Below, piece after piece: positions 37,420 through 48,419 of a stretch of 64,000 nt of DNA; within the stretch, counting starts at the first letter, position 1, and each line of letters opens with the position of its first letter. Origin of the DNA: Trichopria drosophilae (lineage: Eukaryota; Arthropoda; Insecta; Hymenoptera; Diapriidae); NCBI GenBank assembly GCA_030407085.1, contig CM059583.1, forward strand, positions 26,324,001 to 26,388,000. The letters are read 5' to 3'. Below the pieces are notes generated by a model that did not search any database, was not told the origin of the DNA, and worked only from the letters and a program-made list of their open reading frames with translations. Both the position numbers and the translations under genes were made by a program.

Positions 37420-38330
37420 TGTTGAACATCCTATGCGATACCCAGCAACTGCCACTGGTTGGGGAGCAACCCCCAAACTGAAAAACAGCTAAGAACTCGA
37501 TGGAAGTGAAAGGAAGAAACGACAGAGAAGGAAGCAATGGGAGTTGAAGGCGAAAGAACAATGGGTTCCCGTGTTCCATATGGAAAGCCGCGCGTGGAAC
37601 GATAAAGGTGCGGATGGTACGTATCAAAAAGGGAATCCGGGGTAAAGGCAAAGCACGACGCAGAGGACAGCAGGTGCTTTGTCACCACGAGAACGTATTC
37701 GCAGGCTGGTCCTCCTCTACGACCAGTTTCCCTCTTTTTGTAATCTCCCACCTCAGTGTCTTTCGCTACCACCGGTCCATATCCGCCTCGATCCGCGTCT
37801 TTCTGCCCTAGCGTCGATGTCGTCACTGAAATTTTGTCTTTTTGCGTACTTAATAATAAACCCTAGCGCAAACTCGACGACGTCCGGCAAGTCCCTGGCA
37901 GGGCGCAACATTCTAGAGGGCGGAGTATCTTTGCAAAGACAAGAGAACGTTTTTGTTTCGTAGTGACATTTATTTGGGCTACGGTTTCGTTTTGCATAAG
38001 TCTCGGTCCTCTTGCCAGTGCTTATGTGTCTCCCCATACACGCGAGTGTGTGGACACTGTGATATAAATCCTGGCGTGCAGGCCACGAGAAGACTGCCCG
38101 GTGGCTACCTCTTCGCATCCATGCGTCCACCTCCTTTTGGTCGCCACTATTCCCGTCTTTCTCCTTTTTCCATCTCTCGCTTTTTCCCCTCGGACTGGTT
38201 CGTTGTAACTCAGGCGCGCACTACTCGGTGCATCCTACTCTGCATATAATGCACCGTGTGCTACTGCATACCCCACCCACCTGCAGACTTACGCGTACTT
38301 CGGCGCGCGTCTCCCATGCTGAAAGATCGG
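37420..38330. promoter_or_regulatory. Longest GC-rich island
   Basis: About 900 bp of clearly raised GC with many CpG. Frames of 94-154 aa lie on both strands (longest 37187-37651, minus) and overlap each other. None shows a signal peptide, domain or repeat I recognise. The overlap on both strands argues for composition rather than coding. A host exon cannot be excluded. Confidence 0.35.
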
Positions 38331-39689
38331 TAACTTGCGAAGAAATGGTTTCTTCATTGCATTTTTCAAAATCGATATGAAGAATAACAGTTTGAAAAGG
38401 ATTCTTCAAAGAAATCTCAATAGACAATATCCAGCATTCTCCTGAGTAGCACAGAAATCGAAATCCTCAAGACTAAGCAGAGATGCCAATATGTGAGAAG
38501 AAATTCAACTGAACTCATGTATATACACGATGCTTCAGCATAATGATGGAGATAATAAATACGTCCGAAATCGATTGACCCGATCTCTTTCTTCTTCATG
38601 ATCGCATCTTCTCACTGATCCCGATGAAACAAGAGATTTTTGGGAATCAACAGATGTCCCTAGTCCCTTTGATGAAAGGAAAATGCTGCAAAGCGGGAAA
38701 ATCTGGTAGAGAAGGCAGGATGCAAGGTTGAGAAGAGTCCTGACCTTGGCTGAGATTAACGTCCATGTTACACAGTCTCGGTACATTCGTCGAGCAGCTT
38801 GGTAGCTGCAGGTTCAAGGTCGCGAACGTCGCCAAAGGAATCTGCAGAGTTAGTTTCTCGCTTCGTTTCTTCGTCTGTCTCTTCCTCTTTATCTCCACTT
38901 TCGCTTCTTTTAATTAAAGAAACATATCCACCGTCGACTTTTTCGAGAATTTCTCAAGCGGAGGCTAAGCGCGTAATGGGCGATTCGTTTCCGTTTTATC
39001 TATTTCAAGATATTCGATACCCCGATCAACGATACTGGCAATTTTCAAGGGAAAAGTTCCAAGCAAGCGCGTTTAATTACGTTCAAGAGACTTATGTTTA
39101 TATTACGTTTTTGACGTTTTTTAATTGACGATTGTACCGAGGGAGGTACAGATTGCACTCTATTCAGTATCTTATAAATCATCCAAAGAATTAATGCATC
39201 AAAAAACTGAAGTGGAGTTATTGATTTATGACCTTTTCATGGTGATTGAAATTGAAATTGTATATAATGATTATTTGGAGTTCACATTGGTCTTCGGTCG
39301 GAGATATAAAACATACATCCCTTCTAAGTTGGATAATGTAGAATGATTGTAATATGAACAGACGTAGAGAAAGTGACCATCCGAACAATTTGGAATGAGT
39401 TCAATTTATCTTCCTGAATTTTGCTCCTCTTTATTATTCTATTTCATCTTATATTTTATTATTACTACTTTAAGCTTACTCTAGTTAAGTTAAAGATCAT
39501 ATGCAGTAAAGAAGAAAAAACAGTAATTTAAAAGGAAAATAGAGTTCCTTTCAGTGCTTATTCTAATCCATTTTTATCATTTTGATTCAGGCTGAAAATG
39601 CAAGAAATCATTCGAAGTATTATTTGAATATTTTGTGCTGGTTATAAATTCGAAGGATATCGAATTTAGCTGCTTTATCAGAAATTTAT
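38331..39689. other. Mixed-composition unassigned sequence
   Basis: GC is moderately raised at 38600-38960. A 109-aa plus frame there (38799-39128) is serine-rich, without a domain, and overlaps minus-strand frames. Confidence 0.35.
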
Positions 39690-39800
39690 TACTCTGGGGG
39701 TTTGGTGGTCGCTGATTATGAATCCCTTATTATATTTCCGAAATTCAAAATGATGGATTCACTATGGTGGTCCAAAATTCTAAAATTCTTAGTAAGAATT
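39690..39800 (+). repeat. ~120-bp satellite, solitary forward monomer
   Basis: It contains ggtcgctgattatgaatccc, then ttcaaaatgatggattcact and atggtggtccaaaa, matching the consensus order. Confidence 0.6.
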
Positions 39801-40074
39801 TCAGCGTTAAACTTTGGTATCTGATCATAGTCCCACTTTTAATAAGGGCTCTGGCCTCCGCCCGAAATATAACGTCAACATTTCAAATGGAGGTTTGTCC
39901 AACTAAGCCGAAATTTGTTACAAATAAGTTTGACTTTAACATAAACTTTCCATTTTATGATTCACGTAAACCTAGTTTGAGTGGAGTGCTATATACACTG
40001 TGAAGAACTCAAAGAATTATTTTCCGTATTGGACGATTTCAGTTGTTTATCCTTTATTCGTTGTATATTTTTAA

Positions 40075-40227
40075 CCCTTAGTTCCGGCGGCTATTTTAAA
40101 GGTTTTTGCTCCCACTATCTGAGTCAAATATGTCCTAACGCTTGCAAATGTTTACAATTGTGCAATTTATAAAGTACAATTTGAATTTTCTCTGGGTCGA
40201 AAGCGACCCTGGAGTCGGGATTAAGGG
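40075..40227. mobile_element. piggyBac-like MITE, 153 bp, TTAA-flanked
   Basis: TTAA lies at 40071-40074 and 40228-40231, the duplicated target of piggyBac-family transposases. The terminal inverted repeats are CCCTTAGTTCCGGC (left) and CCCTTAATCCCGAC (right, minus strand), 11 of 14 matching. A subterminal hairpin GGGTCG-AAAG-CGACCC sits at 40194-40209. No room for a transposase, so it must have moved in trans. Confidence 0.8.
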
Positions 40228-40231
40228 TTAA

Positions 40232-42989
40232 GATATTAAGAGTTGTTTTAACATTTTGTCTTCCTAGTAATGTTATACACATAATAAAAATCCGATGGAA
40301 ATAATTAATGAAGAAAATAAAAATTAGAATCATTACATTTACAACTGAAATGTTTTAAAGAAAGAGATTTTGTTTGTTTTTTTTTCATTTTTTGTCGGTG
40401 CATTCTGCTTCTGTCAAATTAGATCCAATTCGTGTTTAATTTTTTTTTATTTGGGAGTAAATTATTAGATGTTTTTGTACGAAAAGCGCTGTTTATAAAC
40501 AATTAACCCAAAATGATAAGAAATATTCTGAAGATCGCCAGAAAAATGAAAAAACTCCTGAACAAAGTTTGAACCGACAACATGCCTAAAAATGAATAGC
40601 ATTTTCTGGTTCCAGCTTGAATGGATGTGAATTTTATTGTCGGTTCCATATCGAAATTGAATATTTCGGAAATTATGTTAATGTGGTAAACTTTCTTGTA
40701 CAACCATAGGTCCGATCATGAAGGATAGAGAAACGCATTAAAGAATGTGCAAAACTAATTAAGTGTGTCTGAAAATAAACTTTTTGTTTGCCTTTGAAAC
40801 CCGAACTGAAATTTGTTAAATGCATTTAGAGGCTAAAAGCAATGGCGCTGACAGAAATGACCTAGCACGTCGAATTATTTAAAAAATTTGTTTAATCTAC
40901 ATTTTCACCCATATTGCAAGTATTTTTTAGACTAAAGAGGATTTACATTTATACAGTACAGAAATAAGTACATAGGAAGTGATACTACTGTTGTTCAAAG
41001 TAAATTCTTGTATTTTAATTTTTTAAAAACAAAAAATGACAAAAAACGTTCAGCTTTTAAACAAACATTCAATCTCATTTTTCTAGGAAATGTAACGTGA
41101 TAGGGATATAATTTTGTAATAACAAAATACAAATGATACACAGCTTAGCAACGAGAAAATTGGTGTATAGAAAATGTAGAGAATCAACAATACAATTTTA
41201 TTAAACAAAAATTATTATGTATCACTGGTAATAACGTATTTAAATAAAACAAATGCGATATTGATTGGGAAAAAGTCGTAATTTACTTGAAATTTCGTGC
41301 GGCGTTTTCTATATTGCGAATTGGAGGTCCATTGCTTTGACAAGAAAGATTAACTTATAAAGATTGCTAACCTTTAAATCTAAGGAGAAAGCTGTCATTT
41401 CTTGAAAAATGTTCCTTCTTCTTGTATTCTATCGTACATGTACAATTATGTTCGAAAACATCCCTCAGTAGACTCTTAGCTACTATAAAAAGAATAAAAA
41501 ACACGCCCTTACAAATTCTTTGTATTTAGAGGTCAAATAAACAAGGCCATTTCTTTTTTTTTTTTTAATTATTGATTTCTTAATGTTGTTTTAGTATAGA
41601 AGTACCGATGTACCATATGGATGGTTAAATATATTTCTACAGTTTTGCAGAATGCAATTTTACATGCAAAATGTCTGTCATCAGCCATTTTCATAAAAGT
41701 TTTGACCTCCAAGTGACCTTCAGAATACTGAAAATTCCATCTTAGAATACCATGAAACTTTCTCTAAGCATCTGCACATCTATACAAAAGCAAAATCTTT
41801 AAGAAATCAATCATTTAAAAAATCGAGAAATTACCTAGTTTTTTTGACCTCTAAATAACAGAATAGCGGAGCGGAAGTATTATGCCCGAAGAAAACCACC
41901 GGGTAACTTTTAAGACGGCTGCTATACCAAAATAAAAGACGGATGTAATGCCAATTCGCCATTTGTACATAGTAAGGTTGCCGTCTCTTTCCTGCAATAT
42001 CAGTTGTCTGTATTTAGGACAACTGCAATCCCAAACTAAGCCAGCCCACAAGTATCTCTTCTACCACCTCTGTAATCTTAAACATTGTACATTTGCTGGA
42101 TCATCAGATATTTTATTTGTTTCTTGTCTAATGTTCTTAAAAAATAATTCTCCACGAATAGCTTAAAAACCGGACGCCATCGCCTTAACATCATGTCGTT
42201 TTTAAGTCAAGGTATGACTAAGACTCTATGTTTATCACTGATGTTTTTTTGGGTATTATTTCATCTTTGTTTCAACATCCACTAATCACTAAAGAATGTA
42301 AACCTTTCTGCAATGATTACAAGAAGTTTAATAAACTATCATTCAATTTTGTGGGTTATCTTTATACTTTCTAAAGTGAAAATTCATTTACTTCAAAATT
42401 TGTTGTCGTTCACATAGTATAAGTGAATTTATTACTTTTCAGTAAGCAAATCATATTATTTCTAGAATATATAAATTTTTCGCTTATTGAATGAGCATTA
42501 TTTCTTTAGTTATTTCTTTAGTTATTGCCTATATATTATACAGAAAATAAGAGGTCATTACTATACATTAATATTTTAAGACATTATTTACAATTAGAAG
42601 TAGAGTTCTGATGTCGACTGATGCAACAAAGACTCCATGACTATCCAGGAAAAATCTACAACGTATTGACACCAAATCACGTAACCTCTCAAAATTATTT
42701 AGAAATTCCAATGTCTTGCGTTGTGACTTGTTTGTAAGAATCGATGAAAATATTGAATTTTACTTAAAAATATATTCAACCACAAAATAAACGAAAATGT
42801 CACTGGTTCAAGTTTGGAGAGTAGGGTCCAAAGTTACCAAATTTTGCAATGATGGGTTGTAAACGAATTTACTGCAATCTGCTAATTCTGACATTTGTTA
42901 CTGCTTTGGATCCAGAAATTATTGTATTTACAGATAATGTTCACCCATATAAGTACCGTGTACTTTCTAATTGCTACATGACTGAAAAA
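40232..42989. other. Long quiet AT-rich stretch
   Basis: No repeats, RNA genes or supported frames are seen on either strand. Confidence 0.4.
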
Positions 42990-43370
42990 AAACTAGATCA
43001 CGACGACCTCCCAACTTAGAGACTCGGGGACGTGTTCGGAGCCTCATAAATTTTTCCACGTCGCTGCCAGCTCGCGGATGCTTTTCGACGATATCGAAAG
43101 TTTATCCTCTCGGCGACGCATAATGGCCCATTACCCCTTTCGCATTATAACGAACGCGAGTCTGGATGTTAATAGGGATACTCTGGTTTTTGCTCGACTC
43201 GCCGTATTACGCTTACGGGAGCCGAGCAGTCTCCCTTATAAGGGCCGTCCTCGTGGTATCTCGGATAGCATAATAGGACTCGCATGTTCTTTCCGTAGCA
43301 TGGACCGGAGATCGTTCGCGTATATCATAATTATGCGACTTCTTTATCCCAGTACCTCCAATTGACGGTT
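42990..43370. promoter_or_regulatory. GC-rich island
   Basis: CpG-rich block in AT-rich surroundings. It encloses a 95-aa frame (43078-43365) without domains. Candidate regulatory element or exon. Confidence 0.3.
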
Positions 43371-43532
43371 GTAAACTCGACCAAGAACAATTGGTTTTGC
43401 GGAATGTTGTATTAATCCAAGTTGACTTTCCTCTGAGACCAGCATATAGGTTGATGGAACCGTGGCGAATCTTTGCTGATCAATGTTAGGTCCTAAATAA
43501 AAAATCTGTCACTCTGATATATCTTAGTTGAT

Positions 43533-43790
43533 ATCTTGAAAATATAAGAGCGGCAGTGACTCAGTCGGTAGAGTATTGGCTTCGTAATCAGAAAACCCTG
43601 GTTCGATCCCGGCCTCTGCCATCTGTCATCGGGACACCTTCGTATTTGTTTATAAGTGTCTAATAACGCCAAAGCTCAGGTGGTTCGGATTCCACCTTCA
43701 TAAACTGTAGGTCTCGTCGCGATTTAGTCCCATATGGGTTCAGAAAAGTCGACGTAAAATAATAAAAAAAAAAAAGAAATCTTGAAAATA
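43533..43790 (+). mobile_element. tRNA-derived SINE with 12-bp target-site duplication
   Basis: The 12-mer ATCTTGAAAATA at 43533-43544 is repeated at 43779-43790, immediately after an A-rich tail (43760-43778). The 234-bp body begins with a tRNA-like head (43552-43621): pairing ends GGCAGNG/CNCTGCC, A box TGACTCAGTCGG (43557-43568) and B box GGTTCGATCCC (43600-43610), a pol III internal promoter. A second B-box-like arm, GGTGG-TTCGGATT-CCACC, lies at 43679-43696. The anticodon stem is mispaired, so this is not a tRNA gene. The intact duplication points to fairly recent LINE-driven insertion in the plus orientation. Confidence 0.9.
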
Positions 43791-43901
43791 CTTTGCCAAC
43801 CAGATTCCTCCCTCTGTATTATACTATCCTAACCTCAACACAGACATAGTTAATAACACAGGCCAACAAGAAGTTATGTTGATCTGAGTACAAAATATAG
43901 T

Positions 43902-44137
43902 AGAGTCCCGGTATATTTGCCCTCTCGGTCCGTTATATTTATCAAAAGAAGGGGAGCATCACATCTCCCATTCTCCTCAGTCGCGTTATGTTCGTGACGT
44001 TACATCACGCCCTTACCGAGGCCCCAGCCCGCAAGGTGGGGGAAAAAGAGTGCGTCGACGGGTGAATATACCGAGATGGAACCAGGCAAATATGCTGGCA
44101 TGTAAATATAGTGACACGCAATTATATTGCGACTCTA
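43902..44137 (+). repeat. Dispersed repeat family B, copy 2
   Basis: Homologue of 23205-23465 in the same orientation. The right part holds gcaaatatgctggcatg, taaatatagtgacacg and caattatattgcgactct, three ~16-bp motif units. The left end agagtcccggtatat and right end gcgactct are loosely inverted. Confidence 0.65.
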
Positions 44138-44325
44138 GGAGTTTTCTCGGTCGTTTTAGACATCCTCAGAAACCGGTGAGGAAATTCGTATTTGTAGCGA
44201 TATACTGTTTAAAAATGAACATTATGGTTTTTTCCAGGTTAAGACCGTATTTTTTCCAGGTTTGCACGGTCGTTTCAGATACAACCTTAAAAAAATCATT
44301 AAAAAAAAAGCTGATATGTCAGGTG

Positions 44326-44534
44326 TCGGCTTTACGACTGTCTATTTTTGTACCCGCACCATCTATTTTTTGGCGTGTCAGCTTTTCGACTGTCTGTTTT
44401 ATGACTATCGATTTTTTTGACCTATCGGATTTTTTATTTGTCGGTTTTTCGGGTGTACCTCAAAAATCGGACAAATCACAAAACAGACACATCAAAAACT
44501 CGACATTCAAAAATAAGACATTTCAAAATGTACA
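44326..44534. repeat. 16-bp minisatellite block that reverses orientation midway
   Basis: 44326-44455 is made of 15-17-bp units of the type gtctgttttatgact. From about 44456 the units run in the opposite orientation (acatcaaaaactcg type). The reversed half, 44453-44529, is the inverted partner of 48113-48189. Confidence 0.75.
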
Positions 44535-44550
44535 TATTCGGAAAATGTAA

Positions 44551-46260
44551 TTAATGATTGAATTCTAAGTAAACTCCATAAATAATTGTATGATTAAACG
44601 AACTTACTTGTAAGCGATGTTCAATCATGATTGTGTTCAGCCATTTAAAAGTAAACGCGTCTACAGTGAGAGATCCTGGATCTTTAAACCAGGAAACGGA
44701 AAGTTTACATTTTGTGTTTGTTCTTGTTGCAAATAAATACATTTGTGGTATACCCAGTTGCTGTGTTATAGTTTGAAAAGCTGACTGAGATAGAGAAAAT
44801 TCCGTCTCTGGTTCAAGACGTGTGGATTTGCAGTCAGCTTCGACATTATGTTTGGAACGAATATATGAAACGAAAATCCAAATATTTCTTTGTTCACACC
44901 AGTCCCAAATTTGTCTTATTATATTGTTCATTCCAGGGAACTTAATACAGCCCATCTTGTTTATTAAGACAATAGAGGTAGTATTATCTACGCTCAACAA
45001 TATATATCACAATTTCGTAAATCGTTTGCAAAAACTTTCAGGCTAAAACCCGGTGCTAGTATTTCTAGTGAATTGATGTGAAGTTTTCGTTCATCTTCGT
45101 TCCAAAAACTATGTCTACGTTGATATTTACAAAAACTACCCCACCCAGATGATGATGCATCCGAAAATATTTCAAGTAATGGTTTAAATTGTGTAATGGG
45201 ACATATTGCTTTACCAATATTACAATACCACCATTTAAAATCAATTTGTAAATAATTAGAAAGAGCCACAGAAGCTTCAAAATCACCACCATATTTTTTA
45301 AGGGCTAAGAATTCTTCTCTCTCGAAATTTTTTTTGTGTACCCATCCATATTTTAGGGATGTGCAACATGATCCTAAAATACCTATGAACGCCGCAAAAT
45401 TTCGAATAGTACATACTTTTAAATTGATAAATTTCGTAATTAATTCCTTACATTTTTCTATTTTGTCTTTTGGAAGCTCGATACTGATTTTTTCAGAATT
45501 ATAAATAAACCCGAGAAATTTACATCTCGTGGATGGTATCATACAACGTTTTTCTTCATTTATTATAAAGGCTAAATTTTCAAGTAAATTACGAGTTGAA
45601 TATTTTACGACATTCATCATAGGAATTTCCAAAAACAAGAATGTCATCCAAGTATATAACCGAAAGGTAACCTATCTCTCTTAATTTTGACATTACAGGT
45701 TTTAATAATTTTTTGAAAATAGATGGCGCAACATTTAGCCCGAAAGGTAAACATGTATATTCATATAAAGTACCTTCAAAATTGAATCGTAAAAATCGTC
45801 TATCAGATTTTTTAATTTTAATTAAATAATATGCGTCTTTCAGATCCATAGACGCCATGAAACATCCAGGAAATAGCATACGTTTTACTATTTTACCATC
45901 CTCGAACTTGAAATGTTCAGCCTGAATGTATTCATTAAGGCGTTTTAAATTTAAAATAATTCGGTACGATCTGTCTGATTTTGATCTAAGAACAATATTG
46001 GAAATAAATTGTCCTGGCGTTGGTAAACACGTATTTAAAACTCCTTTGTTTAATGAAATATGGATTTGTTCTCGAATTTTAATTTTATCTTTTGTAGACC
46101 AACGCGGTTCAACTATTGGTTTATGTTGAAAAACTGGAGGAGACAAAGGGATTTTAAATCCTGACACTCAACTTAGAATGGTTTCATCTGTTGTTAAAAA
46201 TGTTCAGTTGTTCAAGAAGGAAGATAATCGTCCTGCGAAACAACTGACCTCTATTGTCTC
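44551..46260 (-). pseudogene. DIRS-like pol: reverse transcriptase and RNase H, frameshifted
   Basis: Three consecutive frames on the minus strand form one former protein. The first (46167-45589) is RT: GQFISNIVLRSK, ASMDLKDAYYLIKIKKSDRR, CLPFGLNVAPSIF and the catalytic YLDDILVFG. The second (45647-44994) holds the RT connection and RNase H start: FSDASSSGWGSF, FWNEDERKLHINSLEILAP. The third (45000-44551) holds DNTTSIVLINKMG, KHNVEAD and LFATRTN, ending after VDAFTFKW. Frame changes fall near 45600 and 44997. Upstream, two in-frame TGA codons (46204-46206 and 46168-46170) stand where the family has tryptophan (NN*TFLTTDETILS*VSG). The RNase H and downstream phrases are typical of DIRS-like elements in insects. 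The C-terminal third is lost. Inactive. Confidence 0.88.
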
Positions 46261-47787
46261 TTTTTCCTGTACATCTGACGATGACGTAGGTCTTGTTTCA
46301 TCGGTTGTCTGTTCATTGGAGTTTGTTTGCGACCTCGACTGAAATTGTTCCTTTTCCCGCCCCCTCTCGATTTGAATGATGTCCGGGGAGGCGGGTTGTA
46401 GACGTTTTTTGAATTGTTAGCTTTTTCAGATACTTTGCTGGGCGCTAATTTTAAATCCTTCGAAGATTATTGTAAAACTTTTGCAACTTTCAGTTTTTCG
46501 ACTAAATCTTTACCAAACAACCACTCGCCAGACGTTAAATCTTTCAAGGTATCTTTAAAAGAAGCTTTAATATTTTTTAAAATTAAACTTTTTCGAATTT
46601 CGGTTTCGTCGTGTTGCAAGTCGGTTAACAATCCCATAACTCCATTCAATGGTTCTAAATATTGTTTCTTTTCCGTTGGATTATAATAAATGATTGAATC
46701 AATAAGTTTTCCCACACCGAATAGAGCACTTCAGATTTTTTTTTCGATTATTCTTTCGTCTCTTTTTATTATTGCAATATCTACTGTCGCCTTTACTTAT
46801 AAATTTAATTTAGATGGTAACATTAAAGAACAATTTTCTAGTGGATTAAAATTTGTTAACAACAACTTTCCGTCGTCTGATGAAAGTCCTTTTTTAATAA
46901 TATTTGTCCAAATTTTTGCTAATTGATCGTTAATAGCTGGTGCGAAAGTACGATCAGAAGAAAGGGGCTTACCAAATATTTCAAGAATATCTTCATCTAT
47001 TCCCTGTGTTGGATGCTTCAGTTGAATTATTTATATCGTTTCCCTTCTTTTCTGAATCAACTTGATCCTTTTCTGAAGCAACTTGTTCCTCATATTCATT
47101 ATTTTTATTTTGTTCAACAATTTTCATAATTTGATCATTATCGTCATCCTTATTAGATTGACTTTTATCCGTTTGAAAATGGTCCTCATCAGTTACAAAA
47201 TCGGAAATGCCAGATTGATAGTTATCATAATAATTTCGATGATATGGGCTCGGTATACGATTTCTATATTTATGAGATGAAGAACCATGTCTGCGGTAAT
47301 CACGATTATCCCTTGTCATATATAATATGAAATAACTGAATAATATGCATTCTTCACAATTATCGAATAATTATGATAACATATTTTCTGTACTGAATTA
47401 CATGTATAACAGAGGTTGAACCTCAGAATACATCATTATTTTGATTAATCGGTTGAACCGAGAAATCAATCAGTGAAGGTTATACATAACATGTTAATAT
47501 CACAAGTTAGTTGAACCAAAATGTGAATATAATTCACCTTAGCATATGAGCATTCAATTAAGTACAACAGAAGTTGAACCTCGATGTACATACGTAGAGA
47601 AATCTTTACAATTTCGGTTTTAAATTGCCACATAATGTAGCTTTAACCTAATAAACTTACGGCTTTTCGAATGTTTTTTATCTTTCCGTCTCAAAAGTTC
47701 TTTTTCTAAGATTTTTATTTGCTTTTTCAATTCATCCTCTTCAATCTCACTATCAGAAGAGCGATCGTTGTAGTTTCTTTTACTCAT
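46251..47787 (-). pseudogene. DIRS-like gag, interrupted
   Basis: Former nucleic-acid-binding structural ORF upstream of pol. In minus-strand order: a 55-aa start frame (47787-47620) beginning MSKRNYNDRSSDSEIEEDEL with a charged coiled-coil-like stretch; a non-coding gap; an acidic and lysine-rich frame (47319-46993); then a core frame (46715-46467) containing FKDTLKDLTSGEWLFGKDLV, matching the conserved DIRS gag phrase around EWLFGK. After one in-frame TAA the same frame continues to 46251 with a basic tail (SFKSRGGGKRNNFSRGRKQ). No start was assigned for an intact protein, since the copy is broken. The gap at 47352-47660 has possible splice signals (see findings). Confidence 0.75.
47412..47582. 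repeat. Four palindromic GTTGAACC motifs
   Basis: 13-mers at 47412-47424 (GAGGTTGAACCTC), 47449-47461 (TCGGTTGAACCGA), 47507-47519 (TTAGTTGAACCAA) and 47570-47582 (GAAGTTGAACCTC). The first two are perfect inverted repeats around a central G even though their outer bases differ; the others have one mismatch each. They lie in the gap within gag. Confidence 0.6.
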
Positions 47788-48090
47788 TTTTGTTCAAAAT
47801 TTCTTTAATTCGATGTAACGTATTGGCACAAAGAAGAAGAATGACAGATTCGACAAATTATGTAACAGCTGACAAACGAAAAGAACTTTTTGACTTTAAA
47901 ATTGTGACGGAATTGGTGCATCGCAGAAGCACTACACATTGATCTCGAAGAAGAGGCGCGTAACACAATCCGTATCAAACTGATTTGACCTTCAAGTGAT
48001 CTTTTAATCTCTTGGTCAAACCTTTTTGATCTTGAAATGAACTTCCTGTGAGATGTCAAGGACGGCGACCCGATATTATTTTTTGATGTA

Positions 48091-48202
48091 GTGTGTTTTT
48101 TGAATGTCTGTTTTTTGAAATATCTGGTCTTTGAATGTCGAGTTTTTGAAGTGCCTGTTTTGTGATTTTTCGGGTTTTTGAGGTGCACCAGGTTTTTCGA
48201 CT
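48091..48202 (+). repeat. 16-bp minisatellite block, right side
   Basis: About seven 15-18-bp units, such as gtctgttttttgaaat, gtcgagtttttgaagt and gcctgttttgtgattt. The order of variant units mirrors 44453-44534 on the other side of the DIRS-like copy. Confidence 0.75.
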
Positions 48203-48419
48203 CGCAGCCGTCGTAAGGTTATATTCGGTCTGGGAGATACGTCCGAGTAACAAAGTTGCTCATCAAATTTGGTTGCTGTTACCTAGAATACACAATATTT
48301 TGTTTCGAGCTGACGCAGTCTTTCTTGAGGTTTGCCAAAAAATGACTTTTCTGTCGATCGCATCGTAGCAAAACGAAGAAAGGGACCATTTTGAAAAATC
48401 GGGTGTCCTGGTAATACCT

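Larger units (their letters stand above)
44453..48189 (-). mobile_element. DIRS-like retrotransposon remnant between inverted ends
   Basis: The stretch holds, on the minus strand, gag-like and RT/RNase H-like pseudogenes, with 77-bp inverted repeats at 44453-44529 and 48113-48189 (pairing sum 92642, no net indel, roughly 80 percent identity by eye). DIRS-type elements use a tyrosine recombinase instead of integrase, and DIRS1-like members have inverted terminal repeats. Here the recombinase and methyltransferase-like parts are missing beyond 44640, so if the inverted repeats are its true ends the copy is internally deleted. Alternatively it landed inside a pre-existing inverted minisatellite. 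Confidence 0.7.

Noticed and set aside
37187..38249. Frames of 94-154 aa on both strands
   Set aside because: They overlap each other in several frames within a GC-rich island, and none has a domain or gene-like structure I recognise.
43552..43621. Functional tRNA gene (CGT anticodon)
   Set aside because: The anticodon stem has mismatches, and the segment is the head of a SINE with A-rich tail and target duplication.
44050..44550. 166-aa plus-strand frame
   Set aside because: It runs through dispersed repeat B and the 16-bp minisatellite, so the repeat composition keeps it open.
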